A DNA stretch of 64,000 nucleotides from Adiantum capillus-veneris (GCA_014529385.2 CM043943.1:97550355-97614354); one strand, 5' to 3'; positions 21,901 through 33,334 are shown, counted from the stretch's first letter. Translations and numbers: made by a program. Notes: generated by a model not told the origin, from the sequence alone.

Positions 21901-21905
21901 ATACA

Positions 21906-22447
21906 AGACTCTTATTTTGAAGAAAGATGTCAGGGACAGAAATGGGTTTGATCCTGTAAGTAGGGATTACTTTCACCACTTGATTGAAAACCCATTCATT
22001 AGTAAGGTCATGTCAAGGCCATCTTCAAAGATAACAGTGTAGTCATCCCTAGTAGTACCAAGAAAGTAGTAAAGCTGGATAACTTGCAGCTCTTTCCCCT
22101 ACCAAAGCTTTTTTAGATCAGAGGAGAGGCATCCGAGCTTTCCTCACATTGATGTAGAAGATGCCACCTTGGCAGTCCCACACAAGTTTCCATCCCCTTT
22201 GGATTCTTGTCAATAGAGGAGAGAAAACCTTCATCAAAATCGTCATCATGTTGCATCAAAAAGAAAAATTTGAAGAGTGATAGGCCTCAAAATACATTAT
22301 CTCAAGTCTTGAACTTGTGATACTCAACGTCGACATCTTCCTCAAACATTGGTGTTGGTAAGTTCTCAAACTTAAGTCTCCAATTCATTGCTCAAAATTT
22401 ACAAACAATAACAATTTTTCAGGTTCCTAACCTAGGCTCTGATACCA
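21906..22447 (-). pseudogene. Internal region of the old LTR element (left block, part A)
   Basis: Follows the primer-like site and reads on the minus strand, but stops break every frame. It matches 35258-35790 on the plus strand (shared ATGAATTGGAGACTTAAGTT and CCAAAAGGGATGGAAACTTG). No protein family was recognised, so it may be leader plus a decayed first gag segment. Confidence 0.6.
22435..22447 (-). promoter_or_regulatory. Primer binding site, initiator-Met type
   Basis: Minus strand TGGTATCAGAGCC, directly after an LTR end in CCCACA. This sequence is the usual match to plant initiator methionine tRNA in many LTR elements. Confidence 0.75.
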
Positions 22448-23340
22448 TGTGGGAGGTCCCCTCCCCATTAGGAAATAGGAGGGTACCTAATAGGTCGAGA
22501 GGCCCTAATAGATTGAGAAAAACATAGTCAAGATAGACAATATTTCTAATGGACACACTCTTATTACCAAGTAGCTTGAGTCCAAGCCATTGAAAAGGTT
22601 TCCTAGACCTGTCTCGTAGGGAAAGCATGACTAACACAATAATCTAGCATTCCTAGTTCTCACCTTCCAAAAGAGAGAAACCCCAAATGCCTTTTTCCTC
22701 ATAATTTTTAAAGGCACATACAATTGGGACTTCTCAACTCTTCGCACAATGAGTTTGTAGTTTTGCTTCTCCAAACAGAGGGAGTGGAGAGTCTCTCGAC
22801 TAATCAAGACCACCCATCCTTGACTGGCAACCTGAGCCAGTCCCCACTTTCCACCCCACACTCACACTTTTTGTTTGTTTTCTAATTATTACCACATGAT
22901 TGTTCGTACACAAAATTCCTTTTAAGGGTTCCCATCACAAGTTTGTTAAAACAACCCTTCAAGCATTGTCAAATTGGCACCAAGACAATATTTCCTAGAT
23001 AAAAAAACTCAGTATACAACATTACTTCATTATATTTCAATACTCTCGAATCGTAGAAACTTCTTTTGGTAGATGTTCACTCCATCCGTCATCATTGGCT
23101 ACCCATAAAACCAATAATGGACTACACCCCATAGAGTAACTCTCTGGTGTGCCACCTTTTATTGAAATAAAACAAATTGTCTCATAGAAATGGATCAACT
23201 TCTTGCATAAAAATGCATGGCTCTTGCATAGAAACGCGAGCTACCTCCCTGTGATCAAAGGGGAGTTTGGAATAAATAAATATTGGAATAAAATTAAATA
23301 AGGTTGAGAGATTTATTTCTAGGCAAACATTTCTTTCCTA
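22448..23340 (-). repeat. Old LTR (family Z, left copy)
   Basis: Ends in CACA beside the primer site. Its body matches, as reverse complement, parts of 34576-35243 and 38370-39209 (shared AACCCTTCAAG, AATCATGTGGTAGTAATTAGAAAAC-like and GGAAAGTGGGGACTGGCT-like blocks). The outer border is approximate. Confidence 0.65.
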
Positions 23341-23462
23341 ATTCAAACAATATATCCTCAAAAAATCCTTCCATTGATGCGATTTTGAATTGGGACTGAC
23401 CCAATGTTTAGGTAGTTTTCTCCTTCCTAATTACTCATGATGCATTGAACAAAAGAAGTTTT

Positions 23463-23603
23463 CTACCTGTTCTTGAACAATAACATCACTTCTGGGATAA
23501 GTGGCACATCCTCATTCATCGGGGCCTTTCCTTTGCCTTTACCATCACTCGCTCCAGCTTTGTGATCGTGTGGCCCACCATAGCGATTTCTCTTGGGTGC
23601 CAT
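23463..23603 (-). pseudogene. Short gag N-terminus, MAPKR type
   Basis: 46-codon frame starting MAPKRNRYGG, basic then acidic (DGKGKGKAP, MNEDVPLIPE). A similar start (MAPKRTLV..DKGKR) lies at 38073-38258 downstream of a matching promoter block. Probably the first codons of a gypsy gag, with the rest lost. Confidence 0.5.
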
Positions 23604-24830
23604 TCCCACTACTACATACTTAACTTAATGTGAGAAGTTGTAAGCTAAAGTATAAGAATCCAATGGAAGTAGTATAAATGATTATAAGTTTTTTAATCTC
23701 AAAACATATGTGGTTATTCCACACATCAAACCAAGAACATATGCTTGCTTAATCCTACCATAATCTTATGATAAACACGTGTTATAACCCATACACTAAT
23801 TACATCATTAATCACTTATATCTACTTGTAAGAACAATCCTTCATTTTAGTCGGACAAAATTCCTAAATATGATTAGCTAGTTCATGCAAGCATCTAAGT
23901 TACATTGATGAAGAATTGTGCATGCAATCAACACAATTGATTATGTAATCGAGCAGTGAAACCTTCATTACTTTGTAATGTAGAGAAATTACCTAGATAT
24001 AATGATTGTTGATTTAAAATTGGGGATAGGTAAATAAGAGTAGAGAATTTTATAATAGAGTAGCAAATGGAAAGGATTCCAATTGAATAATAATATGGTA
24101 GCAATTGAAAAGGATTCCAATTTTCCAAAACAGTAGAGCTCCCTTCTCCCAAGTGTGTTCAAGTGTGTGTAAAAATGAGTGTGAATGCCCTTTATATAGA
24201 GTTTTGGGGATTGCTTGATGCTCAAGGCATTCCCATACCTCCCTAGATCGCCCCCTATTGACAAATGAAGAAGTAGAGGTATCACAAGACTCTCCGTTAC
24301 CACTAGAGGTGTCCCAATTTACCCTATTGAGTGGTACACCTCATGTAGTGCCCCCATGCTCATAGTCAATTATTCTATAAGAGATGGTTCCATGGCTATG
24401 GGTCATTTATGGGCATCCATGGACATAAATACACATGCACATACATCCCATGCACATGCATACACATACATACCTTAGAATTAGGAATTAATTTATTAAC
24501 ACTAGGATGAAATTTTATTGTCTAGAGTGAGCTTAGCTTATCAAAATTTAATTCTGAAGTTTCTATTAAAAGACAAACTTGAGGATGACAAGCTAAGGTG
24601 TCAGATTCACAACCTGCTATATTTAGCAGTTTTTGGAGCAGACAGCTATTTTATGGAAATTCGGGATAGGGTAGATTTAGACGAGACGATCGCGTCTAGG
24701 TGGGTGCAAGAACCTCAAAAGTTACTATTTTTAGACAAAAATGAAAAAAAGTAAAAAACTCAAATTTGAAAATCTTACATCAATATAATTATCATTAGCT
24801 CATTAGAGGTGAAAAATTGCAAAAAATAGA
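23604..24830 (-). repeat. LTR and leader of a second old element (family X, left copy)
   Basis: Matches 36745-38072 in reverse complement over 1.2 kb: shared blocks include TCTAGGTGGGTGCAAG, CTGCTATATTTAGCAG, the TATA region and paired CCAATTGAATAATAATATGG-like repeats. The minus-strand TATA box (TATATAAA, 24191-24198) and downstream MAPKR start codon give the direction. Confidence 0.7.
24191..24198 (-). promoter_or_regulatory. TATA box of family X LTR, left copy
   Basis: CTCTATATAAAGGG context on the minus strand; the related copy has CTCTATAAAAGG at 37370-37381. Confidence 0.6.
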
Positions 24831-25840
24831 TTTAACTTTTTGTGTATGATCAAAATGGCCCCATTTTTTTCCCCCTTTGCATGGGAATCCCCTCTCCAAA
24901 GGTGCTAGAGACCTTACATTTGTTACCATGTATATGGTATTGATGTGTATGAATACAGTTAGGACCACTAGGACACTTTTATCTCTCACTGGGAGGTTTC
25001 TTTCCCTTGTCCTTTGTATATATGTCCATCACTCTAGGCCTATCTTATCTTGTATTTGCACACTAATAATTTATGCATTCATAATTGTATGTCTTCAACT
25101 TCTTCTCTATCCCCAATCTATGTGTGCATTTTTGCAACCCTAACTCCAACATCCCCAATTTGTGTGTGTACATTGTTCCCTTCATCAAGAATTTTTTAAC
25201 ATGCCCATAAGCATTCACTTTGACCTTCATTTTTCTCTTCAATCAAAGAGAGTGACTCATGGAATTTTTTGTGTGTAATCCCTCTATTAAGAAAATCAAA
25301 GAAAGGATAATATCAGGTGTGTATGTAAGCCTTGTGTGCGTGGTGGGAGACACCTCCTACATAAGGGGACTTTTGGTTTCTTTCTGGGGGGACTGAAGAC
25401 AAATTGGATGGCTTTTTCAGCCTCATGGTGAGCTAGCTACACTTGCTTGATGTCGAGTTTCCGGCTGCTGCATCAACACTTGCATCTTGATATATACACT
25501 ATCTACTTCATTAACACTAGCTTGGTACCAAAAAGGACACTTCAATGTTCTTTTTCACCAATTTAAATAAAATGGTACATAAAATCTAGAAAACATCTCA
25601 AGAAATGCCTTTGAAAACTTACAAAATGTTTTTCTAAGTATTCATAACAAGGCGAGGAGTCACGATGGCCTGTTGAAGGTGAGGGAAGGGAAGATTTATT
25701 GAAATTAGTTCTTAACTAATACTACAATTATATTGTTCTTATATAAAATTTTAATGTCCATATACACACATAAGTACAATCTAAGTTTTGATCACAATGG
25801 TTTCTGCTATATGTTGGTATAGTTTCTATCTAAAAATTCA
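24831..25840. other. No gene seen
   Basis: AT-rich spacer with repeated CCCCAATTTGTGTGTG-like words near 25110-25170. No coding or structured element recognised. Confidence 0.5.
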
Positions 25841-25844
25841 CATG

Positions 25845-26594
25845 GGGGACATGATCACGATCCATGTTCCACCACTTTTGGATCTGAAATTTGGTGACTT
25901 TAATGTTTGTAGCCTACTCCCCAATTTTTTTTTGAATTTGGATTAGTTTTGTGCCACCAAAAGTGAATTCTATAGTTTGCTAAGGGAATTTTGACAATGT
26001 TCTACTTTTGGCTCTTTTGACCACTTTTTTCAACTTTTATGGCAATGCTTCTTTTATGAAAAGTGTTTGTCTATGTCTTAGCTACCTTACTGCTTAAATC
26101 TCAACCAAAAATCTTGAAGGGGGACATGGACTGCGATCCATGTTCCATAAAATCTTGACACCAAATTTGGCATGTGGATTAGTTGCAATATCAGTAGTCT
26201 ACTCCCCCATTTATTTTTGGATTTGCACAACTTTTTTTCATCCAAAAGTAAGTTTTTTTGTCAGCCCCTAAGTTTTTGACTAGTTTCTACTTTTGGCTAT
26301 TTTGACCTTTTTTTTGTTTTTTGCTATGGTACCCTTTTAGAAAGTTGTTCCAAATGGTATCAACCACCTACTGGTCAAATACAAATTTTAGATGATCAAG
26401 AGGGACATGGATTGCAATTCATGTTTGACCACGTATGAAAATTTGGTCAGCTGTATATCATCACTCCGCTAATATCTGATTTTCACTTACTTTTGGCTTT
26501 GGATCTCGAAAAGTTGAAATTTTGCTCAATTTCTCAGTGTTTTGTGTCTTTTGCCCAATTGATGAGTTTTTAGTGCCAATTTCTCACCAAAAGT
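25845..26594. repeat. Tandem repeat with palindromic unit heads (left part)
   Basis: Units begin at 25845, 26119 and 26402. Each opens with a GGGACATGG..ATCCATGTTCC-like dyad, then AAATTTGG, ACTCCCC, ATTTTTGGATTTG and CTTTTGGCTxTTTTGACC at similar offsets. The third unit is cut at 26594 by the copia insertion and resumes at 33675. Unit lengths after removing the insertion are about 274, 283 and 231 bases. Confidence 0.7.
26590..26594. repeat. Target-site duplication AAAGT, left
   Basis: Identical to 33670-33674 on the other side of the copia element. Confidence 0.9.
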
Positions 26595-26917
26595 TGTAAA
26601 GAATGAGGATGCAAGAGAGCTACACAAGACAAGCACAAAGCACACAAAGATGGAAAGCTTCTTCTTATTCTTCACAGAAAAGAGAGTACAAAAATGACTA
26701 AGTGCTAAAGCTGAAAAGTAGCACATATGTACATGCGGTCACTAAGTGTGAACTCGCTAGAAGCATACTAGGCTGACACTATAAGTGTACTCCAGCTGTA
26801 GAATCACTGGTAGAGATCCTCCGTGTCGGTCACCTAACGCGCCAGTGAGTAAATGCCGTAAGCGGCCAAGACCCGTAGTGGATGTCAGCTCAAGATGTAG
26901 AGCTCGACATCTCAACA
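26595..26917 (-). repeat. 3' LTR of the copia element
   Basis: 323 bases, TGTAAAGAAT to CATCTCAACA on the plus strand. It contains the stop codon (26890) of the polymerase frame, so pol runs about 28 bases into the LTR. Confidence 0.95.
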
Positions 26918-28396
26918 CTCCCCCTCGAGCTCTGCATGTCGCAGAGTCCAAGCATAGTCCGGAAATGTCGAAGCTTCTCAGCTCCGAGGGCCTTGGTAAA
27001 GATATCCGCTATCTGCTCCTCTGTGTTGACGTAGACCAAGTGGATGTCGCCCGCCAACACTCGCTCTCGAACGTAGTGGTAATGGACCTCTATGTGCTTG
27101 GTCGTGGCATGGAACAATGGGTTCCTAGCCAACTGCATGCTGCTGAGGTTGTCACAATGGATGACAATCTGCTGGTCCACCTGCACTCCCAATTCCTCAA
27201 GTAATGTGCGTAGCCAAGCTACCTTGCACGCCGCAACTGCTGCACCTCTGTACTCGGCCTCTGTGCTCAATAAAGCAACCGTAGGCTGCTTTTTGCTGCT
27301 CCAAGTAACAACAACACTCCCAAAAGAGAACATGAAGCCACTCGTAGATCTCCTATCAACAATGCTACCTGCCCAATCTGCATCTGTATACCCATACAAT
27401 GCTAATGGCATATCTGCTGCATAGAACAATGCGTAGTCAAGAGTCCCTTGCACATACCTAAGTGTGCGTCGTACTCCATCCAATTGTGGCTTCCTCGGAA
27501 GCTGCATGAATTGACTCTCCAAGCCTACTGTGTAGCTCAAGTCTGGCCTCGTGATAGTCAAGTAGATTAGACTACCCACAATCTTCCTGTACATCTTGAC
27601 ATCCTCAACAACATCACCCCTCTCTGCACTCAGCTTTGCATTCACATCCAAGGGAATAGAAATTGGCTTACAATCAGCCATGCCATACTTTGACAACATG
27701 TCCAAATCATACTGTCTCTGTGATAGCCATACACCCTCTGGAGTCCTGATCACCTCAATGCCAAGAAAGTAGCGCAATTCGCCCAAATCTTTCATTTCAA
27801 ACTCCTGTTTGAGAAGACCCTTCACATGGTCAATCTCCATAGCATTGTCACCCACAATAATAAGGTCATCTACATATATGGTAATGACCACAATCCCCAC
27901 ATCACTCTCATGTACATAGAGTGAATGATCAGCATGAGCTCTTCTAAATCCAATACTGACAAGATACTTGGCAATCCTGTCATACCATGCTCTAGAGCCT
28001 TGCTTCAAACCATACAAAGCTTTGAGAAGCCTACATACATAATCTGGGTAACCTGGATTGACATAACCAGGTGGCTGATCCATATACACTTCCTCTTGCA
28101 ACTCACCATTCAAGAAGGCATTCTTTACATCCATTTGATGCATAATCCATCCTCTAGATGCAGCCACTGCTATGACAGCTCTCACAGTCGTCATCTTTGC
28201 TACTGGAGCAAAGGTCTCCTCATAGTCTATGCTATATGTCTATGCATAACCCTTTGCGACCAGCCTTGCCTTGTGACGCTCAATGTTACCATCAGCCTTA
28301 TGCTTGGTTTTATACACCCATTTACAGCCAATAGCTTTCTTGCCACTTGGCAATGGCACCAACTCCCATGTGTCGTTTGCTTCCAATGCAGCCATC
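26890..28396 (-). pseudogene. Copia reverse transcriptase and RNase H
   Basis: Second half of the copia polyprotein. RT blocks: MHQMDVKNAFLNGELQEEVYM, PGYVCRLLKALYGLKQ-like segment, active site YVDDLIIVGD near residue 107 of the 434-codon open frame, and LGELRYFLGIEV. RNase H: GYTDADWAGS, STEAEYRGAA, HCDNLSSMQLARNP and KHIEVHYHYVRERV, ending in ADIFTKAL. Upstream of 28194 the frame continues through an in-frame TAG at 28240-28242 (in the ..AKGYA-TYSIDYEE.. block) back to about 28396. There a small deletion next to a 45-base tandem duplication shifts the frame. Both lesions make this copy non-functional. Confidence 0.93.
26918..26932 (-). promoter_or_regulatory. Polypurine tract of the copia element
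   Basis: Minus strand GAGCTCGAGGGGGAG directly before the 3' LTR. Confidence 0.8.
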
Positions 28397-29051
28397 TCAA
28401 TTCACATTTCCAACTGCATCCTCAAAACATGTGGGCTCATCCCAATTCACATTTCCAACTGCATCCTCAAAACATGTGGGCTCCACATTTTGTATCACCT
28501 TAGCCATGTAGGCTTGGTGATGTGCTAGATACCCATCATAAGTCAATTTCTGAACTGGATTTCTGACTCTGTTAGATCTGCGCGGTCCTGGGTCACTCCT
28601 TTGCCCTCTAGAATCTTCTTGTACTTTCCTTACACCAGGTGTCCTGACAGCCGGAATTCCAAATTCCTCATCAAGACTTTGTTCACAACCATCTGAATCC
28701 ATGTCTACATGTGAAAAACCTGATGATGCATCAGCCATAAAGGGAGGTTCATCAACCTTTTCCTTTCCTTTTCGTGATACATTCCCTGTACCTGCTGGTG
28801 GAGTAACCTGCGTACGTAGTCTACCATTCCATGGCTTCTCAACAGATCCACGAGAAGAGGACTCTTGTGGTCCACTCAAAACCTGTGACTGTGGCTTCAC
28901 ATTTTGTACGACCACATCATCTTTTACATCAGCCCCAATAGTGCCATGTGCATTACTGTACCAGCTGCTCATCTCATCAAAGACTACATCTCTGCTCACT
29001 CGTAATTCTCGTGTAGTAGGATTGTAGCACATGTACCCCTTTTGTTCAAGG
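28397..29051 (-). pseudogene. Copia linker between integrase and RT, with tandem duplication
   Basis: The frame carries KGYMCYNPTTRELRVSRDVVF, the usual block after the integrase C-terminus, then a low-complexity serine/arginine linker and PVQKLTYDGYLAHHQAYM before RT. A 15-residue block ([15 protein letters not shown]) is duplicated in tandem with 45-base period at 28399 and 28444. The frame stops at 28397-28399, apparently because about five bases were lost beside the duplication. The true start of the block lies across the nested insertion in the integrase frame. Confidence 0.85.
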
Positions 29052-29056
29052 GAATA
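29052..29056. repeat. Target-site duplication GAATA, left
   Basis: Matches 32216-32220. Removing 29057-32220 restores a continuous copia reading across ILVGYS..EQKGY. Confidence 0.9.
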
Positions 29057-29240
29057 TGTTGGGGTATAGGCGTCTGTGCCTTGCCCGGCCGCCCAGAGTC
29101 TCGGTGCCCACTGACTTGTATACCTTATACATAGCATAAGTGTATAGGGGGCTGCTCACTCTTGGAGTCTCCCCACCCACATCGTGTGTGTGTCTCCTTC
29201 TCTCTCTCTCACTCTCCGTATGTGGTGCTGCCCGGTCTCA
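29057..29240 (+). repeat. 5' LTR of the nested element
   Basis: Starts TGTTGGGGTATAGGCG and ends CCCGGTCTCA. Includes TATACCTTATACATAGC, a possible weak TATA region, and a (TC)n stretch. Confidence 0.93.
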
Positions 29241-29665
29241 TGTATGAGATGTTGATCTTGAGACCAGATATCGCAGCTGCAGTGGGAGCATTTGCAGTTG
29301 GGGTTGTCAGTCGTTTGTTGACTGATGATAGCATAGTTGCACAAGGTTATGGTCGTCATGAATGCGTCTTGTGAGTAGTGCGTTTGCTTATGCGCAGTCA
29401 CTCCGTTGATGTACGTTGAGTGCGGATTGCCATTGTATGTGAAAATGTGGAGCCATTTTGGCATTTCTACTCATTGGCATTGAGTAGTGTTATGGTTTAT
29501 GGTAGAGATTGTACTTGAGTTTTTTGCTCAGTTTTGAGGGGAAATTCTGTCGGACTTTTCCCAGATTCTCGCCATAGTTTGTGATTGTGAGTTTACTCCC
29601 ACTTTGACAGGTGATCTTCAGTCATCATTTGGTTGGAGTTTGGAGTCACTTGTTTATGCAGTTGT
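29241..29665 (+). other. Leader of the nested element
   Basis: Non-coding sequence between the 5' LTR and the TIR insertion. No clear frame. Confidence 0.5.
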
Positions 29666-30994
29666 TTAACACTAGGTTGGTAATGGGACACTTTTATGTC
29701 CTGTTAAGTGACCATTTTCCTTGAATTATGTCAAGAGTTTAAAAATAGATTTTGAGGTGCTATCTGTCTAGAAAGTTGTCTCATGAGCTGAAAAAAACTT
29801 GACATTTTTTTGGAATATCAATTCCATCTTTAACCTTGTCCTTGCACAACATTTCACAACCTAAACTGTGTGAAAAAACGGGTCCTGTTTTTGACTTTTT
29901 TCAACTTTTTGCAACTATACCACTCTAGAATTCATGTTTGTGAGGTCTATAATGCTAGAGAACTATCTTTAGTAGTCCTCAACATGTCCTGATGCTTCTA
30001 GGGAGAAATAAATGTTAAAGTTGTAAGTTATGACCAAATTACAAAAATTGTCAAATCCTGTTTTTAAGCCAATTTTAGCTCTTCTATGATTTTTTTGGTG
30101 GCTTTCATGATATCCAAATGCATTTTTTATTTTCTATGTTGCATATTGTAACATAAAGCTAATATTCCTTGAGTTTTGGGGCACCTAATACCCTATTTTG
30201 CATACTAGACAACGATGGTTGATTTTTTCAATTATAGAAGAAAACGAAACATTCTAGTATATCAAGTCTAGCTTTTTCAATATTGTTAGTTTCTTGTGAC
30301 AACTACATGCATTTTGTAGGTAGTAACCATATCTAGTCATAAGAATCAAATTTGGCTAGATATTGAATAGTTTCTATGGGATTCTACAACTCATAATGTT
30401 GAACCCAGTTTTTTCATGTTTGCTGTATGTAGCACTTCATCTTTGTCTCCAAGATTCCCCTTGGTAAGAGATGTATTATTATTTTGACATGCTCAATGGC
30501 TCCTTATGAACCTAAAGGACAATAGGGAACTAAGAAAACATGCATATATTATTTGGATTGAGCGTGGCTATAGAAACTTTGATGATAGTTTTGCAGAATG
30601 GTAAAAATTCAACTTTTTTGTACCTATTTCTTTTGGCAAAACAAAAAATAGTGAGTGAGAAGAAATCAAATGTTCTGATCACCAACCCATTGAAGTTAAC
30701 TAGGGAATTTATCTCAAGTCCTACAAAAATCCCTAATCTTATTTTTATGCAACAAAACATAAGAAATGACTGTTTTAGTGAAAATGTACTGGTCCATCAA
30801 CTTTGGAGGCTTGGTGTGACCAAAATATGAGAAATTTTACAAGTTTCTTATTTTTTACATGTGTAGTAGGCCTTGAACTATAACCTCATGAAAGGATTTT
30901 ACAAAATGAGTGGATCTACTATGGTTTTGGAGGTTTTTTTCAAAACCATGAAAAGACACTTTTATGTCCTGTTAGGTTACCAACCTAGTGTTAA
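29666..30994. mobile_element. TIR element flanked by TTAA, with subterminal palindrome repeats
   Basis: Ends are perfect inverted repeats TTAACACTAGGTTGGTAA / TTACCAACCTAGTGTTAA. If TTAA is the target duplication, the element is 29670-30990 with TIR CACTAGGTTGGTAA. Just inside each end is GGACACTTTTATGTCC (29686-29701) or GACACTTTTATGTCC (30955-30969), in the same orientation and itself a hairpin (GGACA/TGTCC). No transposase is recognisable, so it is non-autonomous. A 600-base homologue begins at 63400, also after TTAA. TTAA would suit piggyBac-like transposition, and a TA duplication would suit Tc1/mariner. CACTA-type termini are also visible but the flanking 3-base duplication fails. Confidence 0.75.
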
Positions 30995-31149
30995 GAGCTG
31001 AATTTTGGAGCTATTTTGGGGCTGATTTGCAGCCATATCTTACAACCATATTTGCACTTTTGTTGATGCGATTCGAGCCAGTTTAGGGCTGATTTGGTTG
31101 ACATTTTCTACTCATTGTTGGTTGCTCTTTTGCAAGCATTATGGATGAT

Positions 31150-31593
31150 TTTTCCTTTGACTTCTAGTGTTATGGTCAGACACACTTTGATGGTGCATAT
31201 TTTGTTGCTTGGAAGGAGCATATGCTTGTTGCATTGGCGGATTTGGGGCAGGATAAACCCTTGCGTGGTCTATCGGCGAAGCCCAAGTCTATGCGCGATG
31301 ATGATTGGCAGGATCTTGATGAGTTAGCAATGTCTACGATTCGTTTGCATCTGGTTGAGTCTGTTGACTGGCAGGTCTCGAGGGAGACTACAACTCATGC
31401 TTTATGGGAGAGTTTACATGCTATGTACGTGACATCCATGTCTACAGGGGAGTCTAGTCCCACTTCTATGTCCATGGGAGAGATTGGTCCCACACACAAG
31501 TCTCGACGGCATAGAGACTTGACAAGTTGGCATTGTGGACATAGAGGGCACATTAGGCGTCGATGTTTCAGGCGTTTGAGACAACGGAGGTGA
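31150..31593 (+). pseudogene. Copia gag of the nested element
   Basis: Open frame with GQTHFDGAYFVAWKEHMLVAL, DWQDLDELAMSTIRLHL and THALWESLHAMY, the standard copia gag blocks. A zinc-knuckle remnant reads SWHCGHRGHIRRRC: the CX2CX4HX4C spacing is kept but the first cysteine is replaced by serine. The middle of gag is shortened (the part between the capsid and the knuckle is only about 40 residues). TGA at 31591-31593 separates it from the protease in the same frame. Confidence 0.85.
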
Positions 31594-31596
31594 AAG

Positions 31597-31974
31597 ATGC
31601 GTGATGCAGATTTGGGCATGACAGATGCTAGTGATATCAGTACGGTGGTTACTGAGTATGCTTGTGATGGCGATGTCACATTTACATCTAGCTTATCTTC
31701 AGATGATCTTCTGTCTACGGATTTCATATCGGATTGCACATTGTCTTCACATTGGTTACTAGATTCAGATGCTACTTTCCATGTCACCTCGCATAGTGAG
31801 TGGTTTAGCACGTTTTCTAGTGGGAGACTTGGTTGTGTGCACATGGCTGATGGTGTTGTGTATGACATTGAGGGTGCAGGAGACGTATGTTTGTCTATCA
31901 GTAGAGCCGGATGCACACGATCACAGCCAGCCAATGGGCATCTGTTGAGAGCGGTTTTCTCTCACCTTTTGTAG
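31597..31974 (+). pseudogene. Copia protease of the nested element
   Basis: 125 codons in the gag frame. SHWLLDSDATFHVTSHSEWFS corresponds to the copia protease active site, normally DSGA, here DSDA. It is followed by the ADGVVYDIEGAGDV block. The frame then runs into sequence leading to the 3' LTR; no integrase follows. The Gly-to-Asp change next to the catalytic Asp suggests loss of activity. Confidence 0.85.
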
Positions 31975-32027
31975 TCTTTAGACTAGGTTCTCTTGCTTAA
32001 AGGCACAATCACCTTTAAGTGGGACGT

Positions 32028-32215
32028 TGTTGGGGTATAGGCGTCTGTGCCTTGCCCGGCCACCCAGAGTCTGGGCGCCCACTGACTTGTATACCTTATA
32101 CATAGCATAAGTGTATAGGGGGCTGCTCACTCTTTGAGTCTCCCCACCCACATTGTGTGTGTGTCTCCTTCTCTCTCTCTTACTCTCCGTCTGTGGTGCT
32201 CCCCGATCCCCTTCA
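32028..32215 (+). repeat. 3' LTR of the nested element
   Basis: Ends GATCCCCTTCA, four bases longer than the 5' copy. The purine-containing stretch AAGTGGGACG directly precedes it. Confidence 0.93.
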
Positions 32216-32220
32216 GAATA

Positions 32221-33320
32221 TCCCACAAGAATACATTTCTCTGCTTTAGGATCCAATTTCCTACGCAACTCATGTGGTACATGCACGTAAGCTATGCATC
32301 CAAACACTTTCAAGTGTGCCAAATCAGGCTTTGTACCTGTAAACTTTCTCTCAGGCGTTACATCATGCACCGCAGCTGTAGGTGTCCTGTTCATAATGTA
32401 CACAGCTGTATTTACAGCTTCAGCCCAAAAATGATGAGGCATGTTCTTCTCATTCATCAATGCACGTGCAACCTCTGCAATGTGCCCGTTTTTCCTTTCT
32501 GTGACCCCATTCTGTTGTGCAGTATATCTGCATGTAAACTGCCTGCGTATACCATGCATTCGTAGAAAATCTGAAAAATCATTGGAGAAGTACTCTCCCC
32601 CTCCATCTGACCTCAATGTCTTGATTTGCATATCTGTCTCCTTCTCAATCATGACTTTGAAGTCCTGAAAGTGACCAAACACTTCACTTTTGTTACGCAT
32701 GAAGTAGACCCATACTTTCCTTGTATGGTCATCAATGAAAGAGACATAATACCTGCAACCATGTATACTTGCAGTATCAGTTGGACCCCAAACATCTGTG
32801 TGCACCACCTCAAGTGGCTTTTTACATACATTGCGCTCATGTGGAAATGAGCCCTTTGTCTGTTTTCCAAACTGGCATGCTGCACACACATTATGCATTC
32901 CATCCACCTTGAATTTGGGCAAACCTTTTACAATCTGTTTTGATTGCATGCTGCGCAATCTTTGCTCATTGACATGGCCAATGCGTTTGTGCCAAATTTC
33001 AACATTAGCCACAACACTTGTGCCCTGTGCAAATAATGCAGCTTTTACCTCAGGCATGTCTACATTCAGCGTAAACATTCTGCCCACACATTTGCCCTCT
33101 GTGATGAGCTTACAGCCATTCTGGAAATCTTCCACATAACAACCATTTGGATTGAAGCGAACCTGCAAACCCTGCTCAACCATTTGTCCAACAGAAACAA
33201 GATTCTTTGTAATGTTTGGGACATGAAGTACATCTGCTAAGTACTTTGATTTCCCACTCTTTGTATTTAGGGGTATGTCCCAAACATTGTGATTGTGATG
33301 CTCTTGCTCTCTTAGCCTCT
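32221..33320 (-). pseudogene. Copia GAG-pre-integrase and integrase
   Basis: Starts abruptly in the block LADVLHVPNITKNLVSVGQM. The zinc-binding HHCC domain follows (WHKRIGHVN..CAACQFGK), then the integrase core with all three acidic positions: VHTDVWGP, LRSDGGGEY and NGVTERKN. It continues to KVFGCIAYVHVP and EKCILVGYS, where the nested element enters at the GAATA target. Function would be insertion of element cDNA into host DNA. No gag or protease precedes it, so translation would lack the usual upstream part of the polyprotein. Confidence 0.92.
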
Positions 33321-33334
33321 CTTGCCTGCACCAG

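Larger units (their letters stand above)
29057..32215 (+). mobile_element. Nested non-autonomous copia-like element
   Basis: LTRs of 184 bases (29057-29240) and 188 bases (32028-32215), TG..CA, flanked by GAATA. The plus-strand interior holds gag (about 31150-31593) and protease (31597-31974) and then goes directly to the 3' LTR, so integrase, RT and RNase H are deleted. A 1.3 kb TIR element (29666-30994) sits in its leader. The primer site after the 5' LTR (TGTATGAGATG, about 29241) is only a weak match to the usual TGGTATCAGAG. About nine substitutions separate the LTRs. Confidence 0.9.

Noticed and set aside
26785-27204. Plus-strand frame across the copia LTR and RNase H
   Set aside because: Antisense to the well-supported copia polymerase.
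29670-30990. Classic CACTA (En/Spm) transposon from CACTA..TAGTG ends
   Set aside because: The 3-base duplication expected for CACTA does not match (TAA left, TTA right), and no transposase is present; TTAA or TA flanks fit better. Kept as an open alternative.
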